Shown here: positions 8,983 through 18,900 of the stretch, in pieces | Layout: the number at the start of each line of letters is the position of its first letter | Numbering within the stretch: the first letter of the stretch is position 1 | Source: an uncultured Eubacteriales bacterium | GTDB lineage: Bacteria > Bacillota > Clostridia > Oscillospirales > CAG-272 | Assembly: GCA_905201895.1 (NCBI GenBank) | Contig: CAJKPX010000002.1 | Span: 52,963 to 116,962 of the forward strand | Direction of reading: 5' to 3' | DNA length: 64,000 nt | Translations under genes and position numbers: made by a program | The notes under the pieces: generated by a model | What the model was told of the DNA's origin: nothing | Database searches by the model: none | What the model saw: only the letters and a program-made list of their open reading frames with translations

Positions 8983-9336
8983 TCACAAATTATTATTGAT
9001 AGCACCGTTTGTTATGGTCTTTCCACACTTAGGGCATATGAATTTTCCTACTTGTCCTCTATAATAAATTTTGGAATTGCAATAGGGGCATCTATAATCA
9101 ACAGGTTTATTTTCATATCCGCTGTCGCTCGGGCAACTTATGCCCAAGAAACCACCACCTGAAACTGCATCAAGCTCGTCATCAGCTACAACGCCGTTTT
9201 CATTCAACTGTGCGAAATAGGTCTTTGCTTCTTCTTCAGTCATTTCCACGTTGTTTTCCTTGGCAAGCGCAAGAAGCTCCTCTGCGCTCTTTGTTGCCTT
9301 TGCCTTTGCGATCAATTCAGGGGACAAGTTTTTCAT
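8983..9336 (-). CDS. Nif11-type RiPP precursor 1 with zinc-ribbon-like core
   Basis: A 117-residue precursor. The leader of 61 residues (KSAEELLALAKENN ... DDELDAVSGG) is the Nif11/NHLP type and ends in the double glycine cut by C39 peptidases. The predicted core (62-117) has CPYC and CPKC knuckles 17 residues apart plus one Cys near its start, a pattern that in ordinary proteins binds zinc. It is the fourth precursor downstream of the exporter genes and has a strong AAAGGAG site. The core is longer than most RiPP cores, so it may act as a small secreted metal-binding or crosslinked protein rather than a short antibiotic; that is inference. Confidence 0.85.
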   Translation of the reverse strand: MKNLSPELIAKAKATKSAEELLALAKENNVEMTEEEAKTYFAQLNENGVVADDELDAVSGGGFLGISCPSDSGYENKPVDYRCPYCNSKIYYRGQVGKFICPKCGKTITNGAINNNL

Positions 9337-9405
9337 GGCTTTGTTCTCCTTTGGTACTAATTTTTAGGTTGTTTGTGATCTACGTTTTCTTTGTCAGAAA
9401 CCCAA

Positions 9406-9822
9406 TCAAATGACCTCTACGGTGTCGCTGCTAACGTGGTTCGTTATGGGCATGTCGCACTTCGGGCAAAACACGTACAGCGAGTTGCCGGTCATGCCGC
9501 TGGCAGTGAGATTATAGCCAATAATGCCTTCATTGCTATGACACTTGGGGCACATCTTTCCGCCGAGCACCTTAACCGTTTGTCCAGCAATAAATATCGG
9601 CTTTGCTTCATCCGCTTCTTCGTTATTCGGGCAACCATCGCCGCCGGCAACTGCATCCAGCTCGTCATCGGATACGGCACCGTTTGCATTCAGCTGTGCG
9701 AAATAGGTTTTTGCTTCCGTCTCGGTAAGCTCTACGTCGTTTTCCTTGGCAATCTTCAAAAGCTCCTCTGCGCTCTTTGCTGCCTTTGCCTTTGCGATCA
9801 ATTCAGGGGTTAAGTTTTTCAT
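9406..9822 (-). CDS. Nif11-type RiPP precursor 2 with zinc-ribbon-like core
   Basis: A 138-residue precursor with a 61-residue leader almost identical to precursor 1, ending DDELDAVAGG. The core of 77 residues begins DGCPNNEE and contains two CPKC motifs about 27 residues apart, again a zinc-ribbon pattern. AAGGAG precedes the ATG. The leader-coding DNA is highly similar among the four genes, indicating tandem duplication, while the cores differ almost completely. Confidence 0.85.
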   Translation of the reverse strand: MKNLTPELIAKAKAAKSAEELLKIAKENDVELTETEAKTYFAQLNANGAVSDDELDAVAGGDGCPNNEEADEAKPIFIAGQTVKVLGGKMCPKCHSNEGIIGYNLTASGMTGNSLYVFCPKCDMPITNHVSSDTVEVI

Positions 9823-9927
9823 GGTTTTGTTCTCCTTAAATTGTATAAATTAAATTTTATAAATTTTCGATTGGTTGTTACAGCGAATGCTCTTTTTTCA
9901 GCGCATTCCTTGTCAGATTTTTGTAAA

Positions 9928-9954
9928 ATTCAGCTGTGCGAAATAGTTTTTTGC
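9928..9954 (-). pseudogene. Remnant of a fifth precursor leader
   Basis: These 27 bases match the leader-coding stretch of precursor 2 at 9688-9714 with one mismatch and would encode AKNYFAQLN. Flanking sequence does not preserve a leader or a GG site, and a stop follows within a few codons. It lies just past the stop of precursor 3, as left by unequal recombination between precursor copies. Confidence 0.65.
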
Positions 9955-9962
9955 CCTCTGCA

Positions 9963-10343
9963 TCAAAGAAATTCAATTTTGTTTTTGTCATTTCGATCGG
10001 AAGGGAGAGATTCGAAAGGGAGAGGCGTTGTAGTGTTTTTAAATGTTGGTTTGACGGATATGTCAGGTGCTTCAGGCGTATCACCGCAATAAGGGCAGCT
10101 GCCATCATTGCGTCCGTTTCTCAAGCGAAGGAAATCCTCGAGAAAATCACAGATGGCACCGCCGCCGGCAATCGCTTCCAGCTCATCATCGGATACGGCT
10201 CCGTTTGTGTGCAACTGCTCAAAACAAGTCTTTGCTTCTGTCTCGGTAAGCTCTACGTTGTTTGCCTTGGCAAGCTCCAAAAGTTCCTCTGCACTCTTGG
10301 CTGCCTTTGCCTTTGCAATCAGTTCGGGGGATACATTTTTCAT
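9963..10343 (-). CDS. Nif11-type RiPP precursor 3
   Basis: A 126-residue precursor starting at the ATG at 10343, which has AAAGGAG upstream; a longer reading frame exists but lacks a start signal. The 61-residue leader ends DDELEAIAGG. The core of 65 residues has a single CPYC knuckle and then a Pro/Thr-rich tail ending KNKIEFL, without the second knuckle seen in precursors 1 and 2. A leader remnant lies immediately after the stop, so the core's 3' end may be a recombinant replacement. Confidence 0.8.
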   Translation of the reverse strand: MKNVSPELIAKAKAAKSAEELLELAKANNVELTETEAKTCFEQLHTNGAVSDDELEAIAGGGAICDFLEDFLRLRNGRNDGSCPYCGDTPEAPDISVKPTFKNTTTPLPFESLPSDRNDKNKIEFL

Positions 10344-10442
10344 GTTTTTGCTCCTTTTCTGCATTGATTTTTTACAGTTTATTGTAAATTGCAATTTTGG
10401 GACTTTGGATCTGTCGGTCAAAGCCCCGTATTTTTTGAAGAT

Positions 10443-10727
10443 TCATCCGAGTTTTTGACCTATATTCCCATTGATATCCTCTAAAGAGTTTTCACCGGTA
10501 GAATCCTCGTCTGCATTCGATTTTTCATCGTTATGACAGATTGATCCGCCTGCTACAACCTGAAGCTCATCATCGGATACAGCAGCAGTTGAATGGAACT
10601 GTTCAAAATAGGTCTTTGCCTCTTCTGCGGTAAGCTCTACCTCATTTGCCTCGGCAATCGCAAGGAGCTCCGCGACACTCTTTGCTGCCCTCGCTTGGGC
10701 GATCATTTCAGGTGTAATGTTTGTCAT
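10443..10727 (-). CDS. Nif11-type RiPP precursor 4 (short, acidic core)
   Basis: A 94-residue precursor, first of the four after the exporters. The leader is the most diverged (MTNITPEMIAQARAAKSV), still 61 residues long, and ends DDELQVVAGG. The core of 33 residues (SICHNDEKSN...) is acidic and has one Cys and no zinc knuckle. AAAGGAGG precedes the ATG. It may be a decayed copy or a peptide of a different type using the same exporter. Confidence 0.8.
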   Translation of the reverse strand: MTNITPEMIAQARAAKSVAELLAIAEANEVELTAEEAKTYFEQFHSTAAVSDDELQVVAGGSICHNDEKSNADEDSTGENSLEDINGNIGQKLG

Positions 10728-10780
10728 GTTTCGGTCCTCCTTTGTATAAAATTTGCGGTCTGTTTGTAATTTTTGATCTT

Positions 10781-12964
10781 TTAATGATCCAGTCTTTGCC
10801 GCTCAACAAGCTCGGCAAATCTACCGTTTTGCGCAATCAACTCGTCATAAGTGCCATCCTCAACGATCTTTCCGTTTTCAAGATAAATGATTCGGTCACA
10901 CTCGCGGATGGTTGACAAACGGTGAGCGATCACGACTCTCGTGCATTTGAGCGTTTCCAACGAATCCGAAACGATCTTTTGCGTGATATTGTCAAGTGCA
11001 CTCGTTGCCTCATCGAGCATAATGATTTTGGGCTTCGGAGCAATTGCGCGTGCAATCATAATTCTTTGTCGCTGTCCGCCCGAAATTCCGCCCGATCCCT
11101 CGGAGATCATTGTGTGCATCCCCATAGGCATTCCTCGTATATCCTCTGCAATGCCTGCCAGCTCGGCAGCCTCCCATGCCTCATCCACCGAGAGATGGGG
11201 GGCGGAAATAACGATATTGGAGAAAATATCGCCATGGAAAAGCTTGCCGTTTTGCATAACCACGCCGATCTTGCGGCGAAGGGATTTGAGATCAATTCCT
11301 GCAAGATCCTTGCCGTCGTAATAAATCGCGCCCTTCTGGGGCTTTTCAAATCCAAGCAAAAGTCTCATCAACGTGGATTTTCCGCAACCGGTTGAGCCAA
11401 CGATGGCAACGTACTGTCCCGGTCGGATCTTCAACGAAAGATTATCAATCACATTGGGCATTCCGTCGTGATATCGGAATGACACGTTGCTGATCTCAAT
11501 GCCGCCCGAAAGCCGTTCAATCACGGGCTTTCCCTCGGCGATTTCGGGAATCGTGTCCATAATAGGCTTTGCCATTTCGATGGTGGGCTTGAATTGAGCA
11601 ACGGTGGTGGCAATTCCCGCAATAGACATAAACGCGCCGCTAACCATTCCATACGCGGTATTGAATGCATAGTAGTCAGCCACGCCAACCTGACTGCGCA
11701 CAGCCAGGTAGTACATCAGCAGCATGCCTCCAAGAGAGATGATTGCTCCGAAGGCATTGTTTGCTCGCAGGAAGATCGGGGGATTATAAGCCACTCTGAG
11801 CTGTTCTGCGTAAATCTTTGACCATCGGGCAAACATTCGTTTTTCCGCTCCCGAAAGCTTGATTTTCTGCATTCCGGTTATCATCGCATAGCTCATACCG
11901 TTTTCTTCAGCGGATAGCTCCATTCGCTTTTTGGTGTACCGTATCTGATAGAATGTGGTCACGAGCGAAAGCAAAATCGTTGCAAATATCACACCGAGAG
12001 ACGGGAGAACAAGAGCAGGGGCATATTCAAATATCTGCGTGATATACATGAGCGAGAAAATCGAGGTGAGTCCCGTATTAAGCGTACAGGATACCAGCAT
12101 TGAGCAAAGAGACTGTATGTACTGCGCGCGGCTTGAAAGGTCTCCGGCGCTGTACTTCTTAAAGAAGTCGGCAGGGAGCGATAATACGCGCATCATGGTC
12201 GCTGCTTGCACCGATATCGTAATCTTTGTGTTGATGCGCGCCATAAATAGCGAGGTAATGCCTCTGATCAGCAAGGAGCTTATGCTGACACTTATCATAA
12301 ACACCGTGATTCCTAACAAAAGCTGATAGTCCTTGCTATCAACAACCGTGCCCATGAGCAGATTGTTCAGCTTTGGTCCAAGCAGACCAATGGCGGTTGC
12401 CGCCACGGTTAACAGCATAATAAAAATGAAATCCGATATTGATAACGCTTCAATGACGTAGACCATCAGGGAGCGCAGCGTCAGCTTTCCAAGTGGAAAG
12501 GGCTTGTAAAAGCAAATAGCCTCCTCCTCAAAAAGGGATTCATTTTTCTGATTGAGCCTTATCAATTTGCCTGATTCCGCATCAAAATATACGTAACCAG
12601 AAATTCCCTTCGGGATAAAAGCAACTGTGCTGCCATCATCCTTGCGGGTACCAAGCACCGCGCCGATTGAATCCTTGTACCATCCCTTTTCGAGCTCGAC
12701 ATTGCGCCGCATAACACCGTTGGGACGAAGCAGATATTCAAGACGGTCATTCAGCGTCTTTACCGAGCTCGGAATCTGCTGCGGCTTCACCTTGTAATAT
12801 TTGAGAATTTCCAAAATGGCGCCTATCTCAAGCTCGTTATGTTCGTTATTCGGGGTGTTTCTCCTTGTTCCGAGGACAGCATCCGAGATGTCAACGAACG
12901 CCTCGGAAAATATGTCCTCGTCATTTTTTCTTCTTTGCTTGATTTGTTCATCAAACCAACCCAT
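10781..12964 (-). CDS. NHLM-type ABC transporter, ATP-binding/permease
   Basis: Second ABC subunit of an NHLM (Nif11/NHLP-associated) export system. The N-terminal region of about 170 residues is cytoplasmic, not a peptidase, and looks like the cyclic-nucleotide/leader-docking type region of this family. A six-helix ABC transporter domain (about 185-470) and an ATPase follow with Walker A GSTGCGKST, signature ISGGQRQR and MLDEATSALD. The start is ATG 12964 with AGGAGG 7 bp upstream; an upstream in-frame GTG overlaps that site. It probably pairs with the C39 exporter just upstream as a heterodimer, as is usual for these loci. The precursor genes follow 54 bp downstream. Confidence 0.88.
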   Translation of the reverse strand: MGWFDEQIKQRRKNDEDIFSEAFVDISDAVLGTRRNTPNNEHNELEIGAILEILKYYKVKPQQIPSSVKTLNDRLEYLLRPNGVMRRNVELEKGWYKDSIGAVLGTRKDDGSTVAFIPKGISGYVYFDAESGKLIRLNQKNESLFEEEAICFYKPFPLGKLTLRSLMVYVIEALSISDFIFIMLLTVAATAIGLLGPKLNNLLMGTVVDSKDYQLLLGITVFMISVSISSLLIRGITSLFMARINTKITISVQAATMMRVLSLPADFFKKYSAGDLSSRAQYIQSLCSMLVSCTLNTGLTSIFSLMYITQIFEYAPALVLPSLGVIFATILLSLVTTFYQIRYTKKRMELSAEENGMSYAMITGMQKIKLSGAEKRMFARWSKIYAEQLRVAYNPPIFLRANNAFGAIISLGGMLLMYYLAVRSQVGVADYYAFNTAYGMVSGAFMSIAGIATTVAQFKPTIEMAKPIMDTIPEIAEGKPVIERLSGGIEISNVSFRYHDGMPNVIDNLSLKIRPGQYVAIVGSTGCGKSTLMRLLLGFEKPQKGAIYYDGKDLAGIDLKSLRRKIGVVMQNGKLFHGDIFSNIVISAPHLSVDEAWEAAELAGIAEDIRGMPMGMHTMISEGSGGISGGQRQRIMIARAIAPKPKIIMLDEATSALDNITQKIVSDSLETLKCTRVVIAHRLSTIRECDRIIYLENGKIVEDGTYDELIAQNGRFAELVERQRLDH

Positions 12965-13054
12965 ACGCCGACCTCCTCTCTGCACAAGTATGACAGAAGA
13001 TATACGAATGTCGGCGCGTGCCGTACAATTCTAAAATCATATCCGTTCTCCCTC

Positions 13055-15244
13055 TTATTCGCTTGTAACCAACTTTGTATAGAAGCCGTCAAGTGCATAA
13101 AGCTCGTCATGGGTACCTCTTTCAACCACAACGCCTCTGTCCAGAACGATAATCTCGTCGCAATCGCGAATGGTAGAAAGACGGTGTGCCACCACAATGC
13201 AGGTAATTCCCCTGTCCTTTATGGATCTGATAACCTCATATTCGGTCTTTGCATCAAGCGCAGAGGTTGCCTCATCAAGTATCACGATCGTTGGATCCTG
13301 CGCAAGCACTCTTGCTATTTCAAGCCTTTGACGCTGACCACCCGAAAAATCCTTGCCGCCCTCGGTAAGCTTGTAGCTGTATCCGCCCTCGCGCTGCATG
13401 ATGTCGTCATGTATCTGCGCGTCTCTTGCTGCCAGGATCATCTCAAAATCCTCAATGGAGGAGTCCCACATTTTTATGTTGTCGCCAATCGAGCCCTCAA
13501 AAAGAATGATATCCTGATCTACCACCGCAAGCGATCCCGTGAAAACACTGCGGTCAATGCAGGAAATAGGCTTTCCATCAAAGAGAATCTCTCCGCTCCA
13601 TGGCTGATAAAGTCCCGATATCAGCTTGGAAACGGTCGACTTTCCGCATCCCGACATTCCAACGAGCGCAATTCTTTTGCCGGGTGTGAGCGTAAGATTG
13701 AAATTCTTTATCAACGGTTCACCAAGACGTGAATAGCCGAAGGTAACGTTTTTTAGTTCAACGTTTCCGGAAAGCTTGGAATAAGTATCGCCTTCCGCAT
13801 CATCCGATGCCTGCTCACAAAGCCGATCGGCGGGATATTTCATAACGTCCTCTGTTCTTTCCATGGCAGTTCTCATTTCCTGAATCGTCTGACTCGCGGA
13901 AATAAACTTTTGCGCAGGTGACATGAAGGAACCAAGGAAGCCTTGGAACGCCATAACCATACCAACCGTGAATATACCTCTCATCACAAAATATACTCCA
14001 ATGATGAGAATTGCAGTGTTGGTCAGGGTTGAAACAAGAGCGGGAACCATTCCCAGATATTGGTTCAGCTTCGCGTACTTAACCTGCTGCGTGTTGACGC
14101 TTGCCTGATATCCTGACCATTTTTCAAAAAATCCGTTCTCCGCTCCGCTTGCCTTGATCGTTTCAATCATTTCAATTCCGGCAACCGTTGCGCCGATGAG
14201 CTTGCCCCTATCGCGCATGGAAACGCGAGTGATATTCACACGCTTTTTAGAAATGATACGCGACATCAACATATTGATCACGATCGAGAAAAGTCCCACC
14301 GCCGTCAAAGAAAGACTGTAACGAAGCATGACCACAAGGTAGAATACCATCATGCCCGCTTCGATCACAAGGGGCGACAGGGTGTTCGCCAACGTTTTTG
14401 CGATTGAGGCGTTTGAGCCCTTTCTTTGCTGAATATCCCCCGCCATTCTCTGCGAGAAAAACTCCATGGGAAGCCTCAACACCTTCCACATGAAGGCGGT
14501 GCTTCCAAGTGCGTCGATTTTCGCCCCGATACGCGCCGTGTATATGGCCTCAATAAACGCCATGATAATTTGAATGATCGAAAGCGCCGCCAAGGAGCAG
14601 ATGAACGGCATCAGCCATTCCGGATTCTGCCCTGCCAGAAGTTTATCTATAAAAATACGGGAAAACGCCGGTTGGATGATACCGATAAGCGACATGATAA
14701 CGGTTGTCATCACGGTGAATACCACAGCCACCCCTGCGCCGCGCATCTTCTCCCTGGAAAAGGAGATCATGCTCTTCGGCTTGCCTTCGGGTTCAAAGCT
14801 CTCCGAAGGCTCAAACATCAGGCAAATTCCGGTAAACGATTTGTCGAAGTTCTCAACCGATATGCTGTAAGTGCCTCTTGCGGGATCATTCAGAACCGCC
14901 TTATTCCCCTTGAATCCGTTCAGAACCACAAAATGATTGAAGTTCCAATGAACGATGCAGGGGAATTTTCCGTTTTTGCGAAGCTGATCAGTTTCGTATC
15001 TGTAGCCCTGCGCCACAAGTCCGTAGCTTCTTGCTGCTCTCAAAATATTTTTTGCATTAGAACCGTCGCGCGAAACGCCGCAATCGGACCGAACCTGCTC
15101 AAGCGGGATCCATTTTTCATAGTATGCAAGAATCATCGTAAGCGCCGCCGCGCCGCATTCCAATGCCTCCAGCTGCATAATGACAGGAACCTTTGCCACG
15201 CCGTTTGTTACGGGTGCCTTGACTCTTTTGTCAGCTTTTCCCAT
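13055..15244 (-). CDS. NHLM-type C39 peptidase/ABC exporter
   Basis: Bifunctional leader peptidase and exporter. The C39 cysteine peptidase (about 15-150) has the oxyanion Gln 24, catalytic Cys 30 (ECGAAAL), His 104 (FNHFVVL) and Asp 120 (NDPARG), all intact. A six-helix ABC transmembrane domain (about 165-450) and an ATPase follow with Walker A GMSGCGKST and signature FSGGQRQR. The peptidase should cut after the Gly-Gly that ends each of the four precursor leaders nearby. It starts 9 bp after the HlyD-like gene, with GAGGAGG before the ATG. Confidence 0.92.
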   Translation of the reverse strand: MGKADKRVKAPVTNGVAKVPVIMQLEALECGAAALTMILAYYEKWIPLEQVRSDCGVSRDGSNAKNILRAARSYGLVAQGYRYETDQLRKNGKFPCIVHWNFNHFVVLNGFKGNKAVLNDPARGTYSISVENFDKSFTGICLMFEPSESFEPEGKPKSMISFSREKMRGAGVAVVFTVMTTVIMSLIGIIQPAFSRIFIDKLLAGQNPEWLMPFICSLAALSIIQIIMAFIEAIYTARIGAKIDALGSTAFMWKVLRLPMEFFSQRMAGDIQQRKGSNASIAKTLANTLSPLVIEAGMMVFYLVVMLRYSLSLTAVGLFSIVINMLMSRIISKKRVNITRVSMRDRGKLIGATVAGIEMIETIKASGAENGFFEKWSGYQASVNTQQVKYAKLNQYLGMVPALVSTLTNTAILIIGVYFVMRGIFTVGMVMAFQGFLGSFMSPAQKFISASQTIQEMRTAMERTEDVMKYPADRLCEQASDDAEGDTYSKLSGNVELKNVTFGYSRLGEPLIKNFNLTLTPGKRIALVGMSGCGKSTVSKLISGLYQPWSGEILFDGKPISCIDRSVFTGSLAVVDQDIILFEGSIGDNIKMWDSSIEDFEMILAARDAQIHDDIMQREGGYSYKLTEGGKDFSGGQRQRLEIARVLAQDPTIVILDEATSALDAKTEYEVIRSIKDRGITCIVVAHRLSTIRDCDEIIVLDRGVVVERGTHDELYALDGFYTKLVTSE

Positions 15245-15253
15245 GGTCCCTCC

Positions 15254-15727
15254 TCAATTCAGAATGAAGGAGATCGGCGAAATGCTTTCAACAACCACAT
15301 CCGCCTTGTGTATGCCATCGGAGTGCTCTCCGTCGATGCTCACCGCATATACCCATTCCCCAATGGCAAGTCCGCTTGCGTAAATTGCGTAATCTGTAAA
15401 GGATTCATCCACCTTGATAGGGGCTTGGGAAATACCCGTAATCGAATATTCCTTTCCCTCGGATCGAACGGTCATCCCAATTTCAATCTTTTCCACATCG
15501 GATTCACCTATATATATCACTGCGTTTCCGCTATCCGCTACAATTGCAGTAGTCATCGTGGTGTCAATTTTTCCAATAAAGCCCCAGACAACTGTTCCGA
15601 CAAGCAAAATTACGATTGCTGAAATGACCATCCACAATCCGGGATTTGTAACCTTCACATAATCGTGAAGCTGCTCCGGGGATGAGATTTTGTCCATGCT
15701 GTTTCTTTTGAATAATTGCTTGTTCAT
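15254..15727 (-). CDS. Minimal HlyD-like NHLM secretion protein
   Basis: Membrane-anchored accessory of the exporter, 157 residues. The N-terminal motif SSPEQLHDYVKVTNPG is the NHLM membrane-fusion-protein signature. One transmembrane helix follows (about 31-51), then a small lipoyl/beta-barrel-like segment. Full-length relatives are around 400 residues with a long coiled-coil hairpin; here the hairpin is missing, which fits a cell with no outer membrane. The start is ATG 15727, with GGAGAAGG upstream; an upstream in-frame TTG overlaps that site. It is the first gene of the operon behind repeat-box promoter 3. Confidence 0.82.
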   Translation of the reverse strand: MNKQLFKRNSMDKISSPEQLHDYVKVTNPGLWMVISAIVILLVGTVVWGFIGKIDTTMTTAIVADSGNAVIYIGESDVEKIEIGMTVRSEGKEYSITGISQAPIKVDESFTDYAIYASGLAIGEWVYAVSIDGEHSDGIHKADVVVESISPISFILN

Positions 15728-15851
15728 ATCCTTCTCCAAACGTTATGATTACTTTTTATCATGCATCGCTGTCATATTTTTCAGGGTATGCATCGTTCCA
15801 TCCGAATTGCATCTTGACATATCATTTCATATTTTTATGGTGTTCTTTTTT

Positions 15852-15887
15852 ATTTTAACACGGGGCGCGTTACAAATGTGTTACAAA
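15852..15887 (-). promoter_or_regulatory. Repeat-box promoter 3 (peptide export operon)
   Basis: On the - strand TTTGTAAC-ACA-TTTGTAAC (15887-15869) is followed after 11 bp by TGTTAAAAT, hexamer TAAAAT at 15857-15852. The HlyD-like start lies about 125 bp downstream, giving an unusually long untranslated leader. Confidence 0.82.
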
Positions 15888-15892
15888 TCCAA

Positions 15893-15930
15893 AGAAAAAA
15901 TCAAGGGTGCGCATTTTTTTGCGCACCCTT
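15893..15930 (-). terminator. Terminator of the beta-helix-lipase gene
   Basis: On the - strand AAGGGTGCGCA / TGCGCACCCTT, an 11-bp perfect stem, is followed by GATTTTTT. It directly abuts the next repeat-box promoter. Confidence 0.9.
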
Positions 15931-15985
15931 GGGGGATATTCTTTTAGTTCATCACAGAAACGCTTGTGTTACGTTCCTGCATTCA

Positions 15986-18900
15986 TCACTCATCATCCTT
16001 TGAGGATACCGGGGATACCTTCTTTAGTCTGACATAGAGGTAGAGCGCAACGCCAACCGCTGCCATTGCAATAGTTGCCAAAACAACCACAACAACCGAT
16101 CCCTGTCCGAAAAGCGAACCGGGGAACTCAGAGGAATCATTTTCGGATGTTCCGAGTTCGTTCGTTTCGGGAGGGGTATCCTCATGCCCGATCTTGGGAA
16201 TTGCCTCGTACACGCTCTCCTTGCAACGATCGCAGGTTTGAACACGCACACCGTAATCCTCGGTGCTCGCTTCCTTCACGATGCTCCATTCGCCATAGTG
16301 GTGAGCGCAGACGTAATCAATATCGCTGTAAAAGCTATCGTAGCTTCTCACCCAAGAATAAGTGATGTCATGATAGTGTGTTTGCATGATATTGCCGATA
16401 TTGTAGAGCATGGTTCCAAGAAGGTTTTGATCCGTGATATTATAATCCTCTGCCACAAAATCGAGTGCAAAATCTATTAACACGTACAGGGACGACAAAA
16501 GAGTTTCATATTCTTCGTCGGTCAAAACCGCCTTCAACTCCGCTTCGAGGGTTGTAGTGGGTTTATCCTTGCCCTCCTCGGGCTTTATGCATGCGTTGAC
16601 TACCGCCCATATATTGTGGAACTCCTCGTTCTTGGTATCAATGCTAAACTCACGCCAATCGTCGATAACACTCCACCAAATGTGAGTCATATTCAAGCTG
16701 CTCATAATTTTATCGGTATCAAGTTTATCGATCACGCCGAAGAGTTCATCCTTCCTATCCTCGGGCATACCAAAATAGAACAGCATCAGATTGCCAATCG
16801 CATCCTCAAGCGTATGAACCTTGTATTTACCGCTATTGAAATCGTCGGGCTCATCCACGTAAGCCTTGATCTTCATTTTGTTTCCGTCGGTTTCATCAAA
16901 ATACACATACCACTTATAGTTAGAGTAGAAGTTGCGGTAACCGTACCAATCATCGGAATTGCTGTTGAAAATTCCACTCACATGATCCGGATCCGCTTTG
17001 TCTCTCATATCGGTCATGGAGTATTCCTGGAGCTTCTCAATGAAAACAGGAATCCAATCCTCAGCGGTTTTATAATCCGGGAACCACTCGGGATCAATCA
17101 TATCAAAGACGCCACCTGGGAGCTTGCTTCCAATGTATTCAATGGTTGCTTCTGCGAATTCGTCTTCATGTGCAATATTCTTATTGATTGCCGAAAGCTG
17201 AGCGAGCATAAGCGCCTTCTGAACATCGTATCCATCGGTTCCAACCTCATGACCGGGAACGATATGATCCATACCGTAACGAACAAAGCCCATCTGCTCG
17301 GGTCCAACGGTGGGCACAATGTCAACACCGTTAATCACGTTGTGAATATTGGCATACGTGAGACCGTCCTTCATCTCCGCAACGACACCGCCCTTAGGTG
17401 CTTCAAAGCAATACGCGTAAACCTTATCCTCACCGTAGTCGTCGGTCAATTTCTTGGCTACCAGGTTGGAGGTTGCTCCGGCACGCGAATAACCGGTGAT
17501 GAAGAAGGTTGCAGAATCGGCATTGATTCCCTTATCCGCGATATACTGATCAATTCCCTGTCTTACCTGCTTTGCCGCGTCGCCAAAACCCTTCGCCTCA
17601 CCAAATCCGTCGCCAAGCGTTACGTTGCTTGCCCATTCGGCGTGATAAGACAAGCCGCGCAGTGCAGTTGCAATAACGGTAGTTTCAACACCGTTTACAA
17701 CAACGTTCTTTTTGGCGATCACGTAACCGATGGTGCTGAGATTTTCTGCATCCTCACCAAAGTATTCCGGCTCGGGATAATGCACGAAGATGTCGCTATA
17801 TCCCATAGAAACGAACATATCAACAATGTATTTCGTTGACTTTGTCTCTGAATATTCGCCCTCGTAAGACACGGGCATTGCTGCGAGAGCCATTCCTGCC
17901 GCAAAGGATGCGAGATGCTCGTTATAATATTTCGGTGCTTCTGCAAAAAAGCCGTCCGAATAGTAGAAATAGGAGGACACCTCTTCGTATTGCGCAGACG
18001 TATAGCAAAATGCACTCTTGATAAGCTCATACTCGGTGTTCCCCACCTTGTAGCTCGAAGGCGCACCCTCGCTGCCCTTTACAAAATACAGCTTGCCGTT
18101 TCCACCCTCTATCTTATACCCAACCTTATCACTGAAGAAATATTGGTGATTGCTCGTTTCGATAGGGTCATCATCCTTTGTAGCATCCCAATAAGCGAAA
18201 ATACCGATTCTCGAACCAGCCGTCAAATTGTTTTCGTAAATATTCTCCTCATGTCTGATATGGAGGTTGTCAGGAGAGTTCCCGAGCATAATCACCTTAT
18301 CGGACAACGAAATTTCATCATCGGAATCAACGTAAACCGCACCGCCGCCGTTTCCGCTCGCAATGTTACCCATCATTTCAACATTGCTGATTCTCACGCC
18401 GCTATTTCCGCTGACATTGCTGTTAACGTAAACGGCACCGCCTTCTTCCGTTGCACGGTTGCCGATAAAGCAACCTTGAATCCTTACCTCATCCGCTTTC
18501 GAGTCGACATAAATCGCTCCGCCCTCTCGGTTTGCAACGTTATGCAGCATACGTGTGTCTTTATCTATCACAAGATTTCCGTTGTAAATGTAAACGGCAC
18601 CGCCGTTTCTTCCGGCTTCGTTGTAAGAGATATCACTGTTTTTAATTTCTACGCGACCGTTATTGATCTGGATCGCGCCGCCGTCGCCATGGTCAACGTC
18701 CACAAAATTATAGCGAATCTTTGAATTTTTGATTTCAACAAAGCTATCCTCACCTTCAACCCAGATAGCCGCTCCGCCGCCATCGTCGGATCTGTTGTAA
18801 GAGATCGTGCTGTTGGTTAAACGCAGGACAGAGTCATCGTCCTGCAAACGGATCGCACCGCCCGTATCATTGTCGGAGGTAGCGTTTCCCGCAACCGTAA

